Below are positions 9,359 through 17,208 of a DNA stretch of 64,000 bases, one piece after another. Below the pieces are notes generated by a model that saw only the letters and a list, made by a program, of their open reading frames with translations, searched no databases and was not told the DNA's origin. The position numbers were made by a program, and so were the translations under genes. Position 1 is the stretch's first letter, and every line of letters begins with the position of its first letter. Origin of the DNA: Ch128b sp964527925 (GTDB lineage: Bacteria > Bacteroidota > Ignavibacteria > Ch128b); the NCBI GenBank assembly GCA_964527925.1, contig CAZGQO010000007.1:59455-123454 (forward strand), read 5' to 3'.

Positions 9359-10491
9359 TTAAGGTACTCCATTTTTTTGCTTTCTGTGTGATTGTCTATT
9401 GTTAATGAGTAAATGTATATCCCTGAACTCAATTTGTGATAATAAGCGTCAAATTCAATTTGATGATACCCTGAGGAATTAATCGAATTGGAATACTCAG
9501 TTATAACTCTTCCTAATGAATCTGTTACTTTAAGTACATAATTTTTACCAACGAGATTATCAGGAATGAAAAATCTAATTTGAGTTGAATAGTTAAATGG
9601 ATTGGGATAATTCTGATACAAAGTAAACTTGGTTGGAACCAGACTAAGTTCTTCGATAAGTGTTTGTGGAAGTTGGGGACTTCCTGCATTAAACCAGGCT
9701 GTATAGATCAAAGAACCCAATCTCACGCTTGCTTTTTTGAAAAGATACTTTGTAAAAACATTAGTTTGCTGCCAGAGAGAATTATAATAAGTTGTACTGT
9801 TTGTATTTCCAGCAATTGATTTAGCTAAACTGTCAGCTCTTAGTAAATCATCAAGAAATGAGTAGGATTCAAAAAGATAATCAAAGATAAAACTAACAGG
9901 ATCAGAAACATATTGAATTGTTTCAGTAGAAAATGTTAGTTCATTTTGAAATTGATTTATCATCTGAGTTTCATATCTGGAGTGTATTCCTCTCTGATTT
10001 GTAAATTGACCATCATAATTTCTTGTTATGTGAAGAGGTTGATGACCATCGGCAACATAATGACCAAGATCAGCAGCAAGTAATTTTGCTTTATCCCACT
10101 CGTGATTTTGAAGAGCAACAGTTAGAGAGTCAAGAGTATTTTTGGTTGCCCATGGTAAAATCCCCTGCTGCCAGACATAATTCCAGCCATAACGATTTAT
10201 TAAAGTATCAATAGAGAAAGGGAAATTTCCTGCAAGAAATTCAGGATAATTATCAATATCGATATAATGCTTGTTGCCTTCATTTGGATCAGAACCTTTT
10301 CGATAGTCTGCATCAGAGGCATGCAAAGCAAGAAATTCTGACCATAATTTATAACCAGCCATTTCGTCTGGAAAATGTCTGGTAGAATTTCGATTAATTA
10401 AGCTGTGTCCTACCCCACCCCAGGCAATGATTTCAGTTACAATAAAAAATAATAGAATGAACAAAAAGAATAGAGTGATAATTCTTTTCAC
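9355..10491 (-). CDS. Secreted S1/P1-nuclease-like (zinc phospholipase C fold) protein with T9SS sorting domain
   Basis: This 378-residue protein has a signal peptide ending before AWGGVGH. In S1/P1 nucleases the mature N-terminal Trp and a nearby His bind zinc; W24 and H29 fit. Further likely zinc ligands lie in HASDAD and in the stretch DLGHYVADGHQPLHIT, which matches the GDxHQPLH motif of the family. The last 80 or so residues are a T9SS sorting domain (QNYPNPFN, GIYIYSL). Family role: cleavage of single-stranded nucleic acid or of 3'-nucleotides outside the cell. Start is GTG at 10491 with GGAGAA upstream. It lies 2 nt after the YjbQ gene and overlaps the amylase start by 4 nt. Confidence 0.8.
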   Translation of the reverse strand: MKRIITLFFLFILLFFIVTEIIAWGGVGHSLINRNSTRHFPDEMAGYKLWSEFLALHASDADYRKGSDPNEGNKHYIDIDNYPEFLAGNFPFSIDTLINRYGWNYVWQQGILPWATKNTLDSLTVALQNHEWDKAKLLAADLGHYVADGHQPLHITRNYDGQFTNQRGIHSRYETQMINQFQNELTFSTETIQYVSDPVSFIFDYLFESYSFLDDLLRADSLAKSIAGNTNSTTYYNSLWQQTNVFTKYLFKKASVRLGSLIYTAWFNAGSPQLPQTLIEELSLVPTKFTLYQNYPNPFNYSTQIRFFIPDNLVGKNYVLKVTDSLGRVITEYSNSINSSGYHQIEFDAYYHKLSSGIYIYSLTIDNHTESKKMEYLK

Positions 10492-10493
10492 AA

Positions 10494-10913
10494 TTATTCT
10501 CCTGTAATTTGAACGATTATTTTTCTTTGTCTTGACCTGTTATCAAAATCTATGAAAACGATTTGCTGCCATGTTCCAAGAAGAAGATGACCTTTTGAAA
10601 ATGGAACCTGCAGTGATGGACCAAGTAATGAGGCTCTCAAATGTGCATATCCATTGCCATCGCCCCAGGTTTTATCGTGATGATAAGGACGGTTCGATGG
10701 AATAATTTTTTCCAGAAGCTCTGGTAAATCTTTCAATAATTCAGGTTCATATTCTATAGTTGTTATACCAGCTGTAGAACCGGAAGCAAATATTAATACA
10801 CTTCCTTCTTTTAATCCACTCTGGGTAATTAATTCCTGTACTTTGTTGGTTACATCAATTATATCAGTATTTCCACGAGTGTGAATTTCAATTTTTTCTG
10901 TAAGTATTTTCAT
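10494..10913 (-). CDS. yjbQ: YjbQ/UPF0047 family protein
   Basis: This is a 139-residue cytoplasmic protein of the UPF0047 family, some members of which show weak thiamine-phosphate synthase activity. Recognisable family stretches are SGSTAGITTIEYEPEL, YHHDKTWGDGNGYAH and the C-terminal GTWQQIVFIDFDNRSRQRK. The frame could extend to 10952, but the ATG at 10913 has an AGGAAC site just upstream and gives the usual family length, so I chose it. It is first in the operon with the nuclease-like and amylase-like genes, which gives no clear metabolic link. Confidence 0.9.
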   Translation of the reverse strand: MKILTEKIEIHTRGNTDIIDVTNKVQELITQSGLKEGSVLIFASGSTAGITTIEYEPELLKDLPELLEKIIPSNRPYHHDKTWGDGNGYAHLRASLLGPSLQVPFSKGHLLLGTWQQIVFIDFDNRSRQRKIIVQITGE

Positions 10914-11027
10914 CGGTTGTTCCTGATTTTTTAAAAATAAAGTTCTAACCATAAAATAATCAGTTCGTGAATATTTTAGAAACTACAAATTAGGTGAGAA
11001 GTTCTCAGACGAGTAAATTTTATTTAA

Positions 11028-12635
11028 TTAGGTTAAATACTGATTCAAATAATACTTTGCGTTTAAATCTTCTCCACTGGATTTTCTTATCACTTCTTTC
11101 CAGTGCATAGATGCACCATATTTGAAAAGATTTTCAATCAAATATTCACCTATCTCGGGTCTGTTGATCAAAACATCTTCCCATAGATTTTCATTATTCA
11201 AAATTTCTCTGTGAAGTTTGTAGTTTAATTGGGATGAAAATACTTCGCCAAGTAAGTAATTATGATAATAAACAGGAGAGGTGGCGATGTGAATTTTTGT
11301 TGCCCAATCTGGTTTGTTTCGATTTTCAGGTTTATTTAAGAGAAGATATTGCCAGTGAAGATCCCACCACAAAGAATTTAAATCTGAATCAGGATTTCCG
11401 TAGAGTTCTTTTTCGAAGTGATACATCACAAAAACCCATCGAGCAAAAATGATTTGATTTATTTTAGTATAGAAAATGGCAGGTTGTTTTACACCATTAA
11501 GTTCATCATTACCAAGAGAAAAAACTTCTTTAATCCAGACGGGATGAACTGCTAATTTTCCAAATAATTGGGCAATTGCTTCAGTGATAAAGATGTGAGC
11601 TATATCCAGTAAGACAAAAGGTAAATCAGGATTAATAAATTTATCATAGACTGCATGACCAAATTCATGAAGTAATGTTCCCATCCAATCAACATTTGGT
11701 TTAACATTACTTAAAACTCGAATATCTCCACTTCTATCAATGTTAATACAAAAGGCATGTTGATTTTTATTTTGTTTTTCAAATAAATCACTCCGACTTA
11801 ATAAATCATCAATGGGCAACCCTACGCTTTTGAAATATTTTCGAGTCAAATCAACAAGATCTTTATCTAGATAAAATTTATCAAAGTTAATCGCATAAAT
11901 TGCAGGTGCTTCCTGAAAAAACCTTCCCTGAAAATGCCAGGGCATTAATTCATCAATTCCAATTTTATATCTCTTTGCCAAATCAGAATCGATAATGTTT
12001 TTAAATTCTTTGAATTTTGATGTTGTATCTTTTTCAAGTTTGGAGAAAAAACTATCAAGCTCTTCTGGAACAAGTTCAGATAATACCAAACTCATTTCGT
12101 GATAATTTTTGAATCCAAAAGTTTGCGCCTGTTCATTTTTAAGTTTAACGAGTTGTAAAATATCATCGGCGATTAGTTCACCAATTTTTTTACTCGATTC
12201 CCATACTTCTCTTAAAATACTTGAATCAGTTTCTTTCTTTAGAAACTCATCAACTTCATTGTCGGTCAGCACATTTCCATTATATACAGTTCTAAATGTT
12301 GAAAATACATTTTCAATTTTGTTCTGAATTCGAGTAATCTCTTCAAGTTTATCGAGATCATATTGATTGGGAAGGAATTCGTTATATAAAATCTTTACCT
12401 GCCGTTGAACAATGGGATCAAGACTATCCAGCTGGTTATAAAATTTTTGTATAATCTGGAAATACTTTTTTTCTCTGAAAAGTTTAATTAAATCCAGTTG
12501 AGTTTTTGTAACTTCTTCCCAGTTTTCTTTTGTTCCATTTATTGATGCGTTCCAGTAGGCAATTGAATTACTTACATAGAGGTTACGAAAATGGTTTTCA
12601 AATTCATCAAGAAATTTTCTTAGTTCATCAGGCAT
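11028..12635 (-). CDS. HExxH zinc metallopeptidase, M2/M3 (gluzincin) type
   Basis: This 535-residue protein has no signal peptide, so it is likely cytoplasmic. It has the zinc motif HEFGH near residue 322 and a downstream Glu in FITEAIAQLFG near 350, the third zinc ligand of gluzincins. The N-terminus (YWNASINGTKENW) resembles the start of ACE-type (M2) peptidases, while the length and HEFGH context also fit oligopeptidases of clan MA such as M3. The expected role is cleavage of short peptides. It is a single gene with 75 nt before YjbQ on one side and a gene-free 284 bp on the other. Confidence 0.8.
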   Translation of the reverse strand: MPDELRKFLDEFENHFRNLYVSNSIAYWNASINGTKENWEEVTKTQLDLIKLFREKKYFQIIQKFYNQLDSLDPIVQRQVKILYNEFLPNQYDLDKLEEITRIQNKIENVFSTFRTVYNGNVLTDNEVDEFLKKETDSSILREVWESSKKIGELIADDILQLVKLKNEQAQTFGFKNYHEMSLVLSELVPEELDSFFSKLEKDTTSKFKEFKNIIDSDLAKRYKIGIDELMPWHFQGRFFQEAPAIYAINFDKFYLDKDLVDLTRKYFKSVGLPIDDLLSRSDLFEKQNKNQHAFCINIDRSGDIRVLSNVKPNVDWMGTLLHEFGHAVYDKFINPDLPFVLLDIAHIFITEAIAQLFGKLAVHPVWIKEVFSLGNDELNGVKQPAIFYTKINQIIFARWVFVMYHFEKELYGNPDSDLNSLWWDLHWQYLLLNKPENRNKPDWATKIHIATSPVYYHNYLLGEVFSSQLNYKLHREILNNENLWEDVLINRPEIGEYLIENLFKYGASMHWKEVIRKSSGEDLNAKYYLNQYLT

Positions 12636-12919
12636 AGAAATTCTTCATTTTTAATTTTCAAGATATGGCTGTTTCACTATTAATACAAGTGATTGATTTA
12701 GGTTTTATCAACATATTTTTGTCATGATCATTAAAAACCATTAGTTAGTTAAGTTTCAAATCTTTATAAATATCCAACCGTCAATTATATCTACTAATTC
12801 ATCCATTGTAATTAAAAGCTGCTACAATCAAATTGTTGAAATTTTTCATTCTATTAATTTACAATCAGAATTGTGATTCTTTTTCATCACAAAGAATTAT
12901 TAAATAGTTTTAAAACTTT

Positions 12920-13726
12920 CTAATTCAATTCAGTTTTGTTGTAAAGAATTGCTTGAAGTTCAGCAGCAATGTTCAATGCAATTTCCTGTGGAGTCTCGCC
13001 ACCTATATCAAGTCCAATCGGAGAATGAAGCTTACTTAAATCAATTTTACCAAATTCATGAATTAGTTCATTTCTCAATTTCTGAGCTTTGCTTTTCGAT
13101 GCAATCACACCAATATATCTCACATTTAATTTTCTCTCATAGATTTTTTTTAAAATATCGAAATCGTATCGGTGACCATGGGTCATAATCACAATGAATG
13201 CTTCTTCAGGGGGATTAAAGTTTGAAGCATACTCAATGTAATCAGAAAAAATAATTTCATCTGCATAAGGATTTTTCTCTTTGTTAGCGAATTCGGGTCG
13301 ATTGTCGATTAAGATTTTATGATAATTCAATAAGCTAAGTTGTTTGAGTAACGCTTGTCCAACATGTCCACCGCCAAAAATATAAACCTGAGGTAAGTTT
13401 CCATAAACTTCATAAAGAATCCAGCATCTTCCGCTGCAACTCATTTTCAAAACTTTTGCGCTTTCTTTTTCAACTGGCGCATCACCAGAAAGTAAGTATT
13501 CAACCACACCATTTTCCGGAGATTTCATCCGTCTCAAAGCTTCGAAGACTACTTCCCGTTCAATCATTCCTCCACCAACAGTTCCATAAGTTTCATTTTC
13601 AGAAAGAACAATCATTCTAAATCCAAGTTTACCTGGAGTCGAACCTTCGACTTTTACAATGGTAGTGAGAACAAATGTCTTGTTCTGATTAAGAAGTTCT
13701 ATGACTTTCTGAAAAATTTCTTTCAT
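12920..13726 (-). CDS. xdhC: XdhC/CoxI family molybdenum-hydroxylase maturation factor
   Basis: This 268-residue protein belongs to the XdhC family, which carries molybdenum cofactor to xanthine-dehydrogenase-like enzymes and promotes its sulfuration. The N-terminal XdhC domain contains EGSTPGKLG and GTVGGGMIE. The usual cysteine motif appears as MSCSGRCW. A C-terminal Rossmann domain starts with VYIFGGGHVGQ near residue 113, followed by MTHGHRYD and the family ending IGGETPQEIALNIAAE. ATG overlaps the preceding gene's TGA (ATGA) and has GGAG upstream. The target enzyme is not in the window. Confidence 0.92.
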   Translation of the reverse strand: MKEIFQKVIELLNQNKTFVLTTIVKVEGSTPGKLGFRMIVLSENETYGTVGGGMIEREVVFEALRRMKSPENGVVEYLLSGDAPVEKESAKVLKMSCSGRCWILYEVYGNLPQVYIFGGGHVGQALLKQLSLLNYHKILIDNRPEFANKEKNPYADEIIFSDYIEYASNFNPPEEAFIVIMTHGHRYDFDILKKIYERKLNVRYIGVIASKSKAQKLRNELIHEFGKIDLSKLHSPIGLDIGGETPQEIALNIAAELQAILYNKTELN

Positions 13727-14334
13727 TTATTCTCCTCAATCAACTTGTGATAATCTTCTAAAGTATCAATGTCAGTGTGAATTTGATGATATGAACAATC
13801 CCAGAGTCTAGTTTTGAATTTATATTTCCTCTTCAATTCTCTAAGACTAATAATTGGTGTTTCGTTTATTATTAACTTCTTTATGTAGTCATTGATTATA
13901 ATTGGATGACCTGGAATCTTTTGAAAACTCGGCTGAAACCAGTCAATCTCTTTTTCAATTTGTGATTTGAAATCTTTATAAAATTGCAGCGGTAAATCTG
14001 GTTGATCAATCTGTTGAATCAAAAGAAAATCGTTAGATAAAAGATTTCTTATTCCACATTGAATTGAGCTGAACATACCAAGTTCGTAGCTTTCATTAAT
14101 AGCAATCTTTAATGGAACTTTTTCCTTAAATTTTTCAATCTTACTTCTTATTAAATCTGCCTCGAAGCCAATAACAATTACAATTTCTTCACAAACAACA
14201 GATAGTTTCTCAAGCAAATTTTGAATGAACGATTTACCACCATATTCGAGAAATGCTTTATGAGTCCTGATCCTTCCCGATTTACCTGCCGATAAAATTA
14301 TTCCATCAAGTTTAATCTCATTTGAGAAGTACAT
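13723..14334 (-). CDS. MocA/MobA-like molybdenum cofactor nucleotidyltransferase
   Basis: This 203-residue nucleotidyltransferase has the N-terminal loop ILSAGKSGRIRTHKAF (a variant of LAAGxSxRMGxxK), the IQQIDQPDLP segment with the metal-binding Asp, and ELGMFSSIQCGI, which resembles the MocA signature near the active site. MocA transfers CMP to molybdopterin-molybdenum for xanthine-dehydrogenase-family enzymes. Direct overlap with xdhC downstream supports this over GMP transfer (MobA). Its start overlaps the end of the threonine-synthase-like gene by 17 nt. Confidence 0.82.
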   Translation of the reverse strand: MYFSNEIKLDGIILSAGKSGRIRTHKAFLEYGGKSFIQNLLEKLSVVCEEIVIVIGFEADLIRSKIEKFKEKVPLKIAINESYELGMFSSIQCGIRNLLSNDFLLIQQIDQPDLPLQFYKDFKSQIEKEIDWFQPSFQKIPGHPIIINDYIKKLIINETPIISLRELKRKYKFKTRLWDCSYHQIHTDIDTLEDYHKLIEENK

Positions 14335-15589
14335 CTAACAATTCTTTATATTTTTTTGGTTTAATATCTTCATTCCACTTACTTATTGATTGCATATCTT
14401 TCAAACCATTTCCTGTAAAAAGTAAAAGTATTTTATCATTCGCATTAATTTGATTTGAACTTTTAATTTTTTCGAAAGCCGAAAAAGTAGAAGCCGAAGA
14501 AGGTTCTACAAAAATTCCAAATTTTTGAATTATTCTTTTTTGAGCTTCAAGGATATCTGAATCACTAACTTCAACAGCAAATCCATTTGTATTTTTGATG
14601 GCTTCATAAGCCATGTACAAATTTCTTGGAGCGGCAGCACAAATACTATCTGCAATAGTTTGAGCCGGTAAAAGTTCAAATTTTCCGGTCTTGAAATAAC
14701 GAACCACAGCATTGCTTCCACTCGATTGAACAGCAATTAAATGTGGTAATTTTTCAATCAGTCCAAGTTCAAGTAACTCCAAAAATCCTTTGTACAAGCC
14801 ACCAATTATCACTCCGTCACCAACAGGGACAAAAATTTTATCTGGCAATTTCCCCCGAGTTGAAATAAAAATATCATAAGCACCCGATTTTTTACCTTCT
14901 ATTGTCAAAGGATTATATGCTGTATTTCTATTAAACCATTTTTTTCTTGAAGAGATTTCAAGACATAAATCAAATGCATCATCGTAAGAACCATCGACGA
15001 CAAAAAGATTTGCACCGTAACTTTGAATTTGCAATCTCTTCGATTCGGGAATAGTATTAGGAATAAAGATGTTTGAACTAATTCCAAGTCGTGCACATAT
15101 ACCTGCAATCGATGAACCAGCATTGCCAGTCGATGCTGCTGAAATTTGAGTTATTCCCATTTGAATTGCTTTAAGAACCACGAGGATACTTGCACGGTCT
15201 TTATAAGAAAAAGTTGGATTACGTGTCTCATCAAAAACCAGAAGATTAAAATCATCATAATTTAGTTTTATAAGTGGGTTACAATTCAATGTAAGACTAT
15301 CGAGTAAATTGGAATCAATTGATAAAATTTCCTTTGTGTGATGATTAAATTTCAATGGAAGTAATTCAGGGAAATTCCAGATACAACCTGGCAATGAATT
15401 CAAAAAATCTTCTCTGGTGAGTTTCTTCTTAAGATTGTCATAATCATATTTAATTATAAGTACTCCTTCAAGCGGCTTGTTTCGTTCTGCTTTACCGCAA
15501 TCTGGGCACAGATAAAATAAATTCGCTTCTATGAAATCTGACGAAAATTCTTTCTTACATTTGAAACACCGATAAAGATAATGCTTCAT
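14318..15589 (-). CDS. Threonine-synthase-like PLP enzyme with N-terminal zinc ribbon
   Basis: This 423-residue fold-type II PLP enzyme has a zinc ribbon from cysteines 8, 11, 28 and 31. The PLP lysine is in NPTFSYKDRAS, and the phosphate-binding loop is STGNAGSS rather than the more usual SSGNTGAS. The closest recognisable family is threonine synthase (O-phosphohomoserine to threonine). The operon (flavin dehydrogenase, MocA, XdhC) is not a threonine operon, so a catabolic lyase of the same fold is a real alternative. It lies 49 nt downstream of the GlcD-type gene. Confidence 0.75.
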   Translation of the reverse strand: MKHYLYRCFKCKKEFSSDFIEANLFYLCPDCGKAERNKPLEGVLIIKYDYDNLKKKLTREDFLNSLPGCIWNFPELLPLKFNHHTKEILSIDSNLLDSLTLNCNPLIKLNYDDFNLLVFDETRNPTFSYKDRASILVVLKAIQMGITQISAASTGNAGSSIAGICARLGISSNIFIPNTIPESKRLQIQSYGANLFVVDGSYDDAFDLCLEISSRKKWFNRNTAYNPLTIEGKKSGAYDIFISTRGKLPDKIFVPVGDGVIIGGLYKGFLELLELGLIEKLPHLIAVQSSGSNAVVRYFKTGKFELLPAQTIADSICAAAPRNLYMAYEAIKNTNGFAVEVSDSDILEAQKRIIQKFGIFVEPSSASTFSAFEKIKSSNQINANDKILLLFTGNGLKDMQSISKWNEDIKPKKYKELLDVLLK

Positions 15590-15637
15590 TTAATTTTGAA
15601 AGATTGTTTTTGATAATTTCCTGAACCCTCAATTGGT

Positions 15638-17149
15638 TTATCTTTCTCTATATGGATAAAAAGATTTATAAGGTCTATATTTCTCATAAAACTTTTCTTG
15701 AAAAATATTTCCGTAATTCAAAATTAGATTGGGATCCAGAGTTCGCTTGATTTCAAACATCTGGAGAATAACTTCCTCAGGATACATCAAAGCAAAATAT
15801 TCTCGTTTTAGTTTACCAATTCCATGTTCAGCTGAAATTGTTCCACCGGCTTTTAAAGATCTTTCACAAAACTCACGATACAACTTTATAGCAAGTTCAT
15901 TTTGTTCTTTATCTCTGGGAAGCATATTAAAATGCAAATGGTCATTACCAATGTGACCATATCCTACAAATTTCAAATTATTATCTTCACATGTTTTTCT
16001 GCAAAATTTATAGAATTCCTCAAAGTATGATGAAGGAACAGCAATATCTGTCCCAACTTTTCTCAAATCATTTCGAGCAATATATTCATTAACGAGAAGT
16101 GAAATTGCATGTCTGAATTCTTTTATTTCATTAATGTCTTTTTCATTTGTTGCGTACCAGATGTTGTTCAGATCACCATTGCATTCGAGAATTAAATCAG
16201 AAACTTCTTCTAAAATTTTTTCCGAATTCATCGAATTGGTTTCTTGCTCAAACCAGATTGCAAATTTTTTATCTCCAACATTTGGAAATTTATCAGAAAG
16301 AAATTCAAGAGATTTATCATCGAAAAATTCTAATGCTCTCGGATCAACATGTAAATACTTTTCCGTTTTGTTTTTTGATCTTGCTTCACAAACAAATTGA
16401 TAAGCACTTTCAAAAGAATCGAAAAAAATTACCATTGAGATGACATCTTCAGGTTTTTCAAGCAAATTCAGATCAAGTTCTACTATAACTCCCAGTGTTC
16501 CTTCTGAACCTATGAAAAGATCTATCAGATCCATATCTGGTTTGATATAATATCCAGCAGCATTTTTCACATCTGGCATCTTTAAAATTGGAAGATAAAT
16601 TTTATAGTCTTTTGAGTTTATGCTGAATTCAAATTTTAATTTTTTTGCAATGATTTGACCACGACTCAAATTTAAAATTTCACCATTGACAAGAAAAATT
16701 TTTAAGGAAGAGATCCAATTTCGTGTTGGACCATATTTCAAAGTTCTTGACCCAGAAGCATTAGTTGCAGCTGTACCTCCAATAGAACAATTCCTTTCAG
16801 TAGGATCAGGCGGATAAAATAAATTAAATTCATTTAGATATTCTTGAAGTCTGGCAAGTGTAACTGAAGCTTGAACACGAACTTTTTTGTTTTCCTTATC
16901 GAATGATAAAATTTTATCAAACTTTTCAAGTGAAATTATAATTCCCCCGTGCGGTACACGACCACCAACAAGTCCAGTACCGGCACCAGAAATTGTGACA
17001 GGAATTTTTTTATGATTTGCCTCTCTTAATAAATCCCTTAGTTCTTCATAACTTTCAGGGATATAAACTGCATCACAGCCGCCACCCTTAAAATTTGATG
17101 CATCAGTTAAATAATTCTGTATAGTTTCTTTATCAGTTTTTACTATCAT
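15638..17149 (-). CDS. GlcD/D-lactate dehydrogenase-type FAD-linked oxidase
   Basis: This flavoprotein of about 503 residues oxidises a 2-hydroxyacid (glycolate, D-lactate or similar). The FAD_binding_4 domain holds SGAGTGLVGGRVP, and PPDPTERNCSIGGTAATNA also contacts FAD. The C-terminal FAD-oxidase domain has GHIGNDHLHFN and the family ending SAEHGIGKLKR with DPNLILNYGNIF. The frame can start at a TTG at 17182, but I prefer the ATG at 17149: it is a standard start and leaves 59 nt rather than 26 nt to the divergent gene. No iron-sulfur partner such as GlcF is adjacent. Confidence 0.88.
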   Translation of the reverse strand: MIVKTDKETIQNYLTDASNFKGGGCDAVYIPESYEELRDLLREANHKKIPVTISGAGTGLVGGRVPHGGIIISLEKFDKILSFDKENKKVRVQASVTLARLQEYLNEFNLFYPPDPTERNCSIGGTAATNASGSRTLKYGPTRNWISSLKIFLVNGEILNLSRGQIIAKKLKFEFSINSKDYKIYLPILKMPDVKNAAGYYIKPDMDLIDLFIGSEGTLGVIVELDLNLLEKPEDVISMVIFFDSFESAYQFVCEARSKNKTEKYLHVDPRALEFFDDKSLEFLSDKFPNVGDKKFAIWFEQETNSMNSEKILEEVSDLILECNGDLNNIWYATNEKDINEIKEFRHAISLLVNEYIARNDLRKVGTDIAVPSSYFEEFYKFCRKTCEDNNLKFVGYGHIGNDHLHFNMLPRDKEQNELAIKLYREFCERSLKAGGTISAEHGIGKLKREYFALMYPEEVILQMFEIKRTLDPNLILNYGNIFQEKFYEKYRPYKSFYPYRER

Positions 17150-17208
17150 CTCTAATTCATAAATTATTTTTGTTAAGTTCAAATTAAAAATATTCTACAA
17201 AACTTAAT

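Noticed and set aside
10995..11005. Palindrome GAGAAGTTCTC between two minus-strand genes
   Set aside because: The arms are only 5 nt and nothing else in the gap supports an operator.
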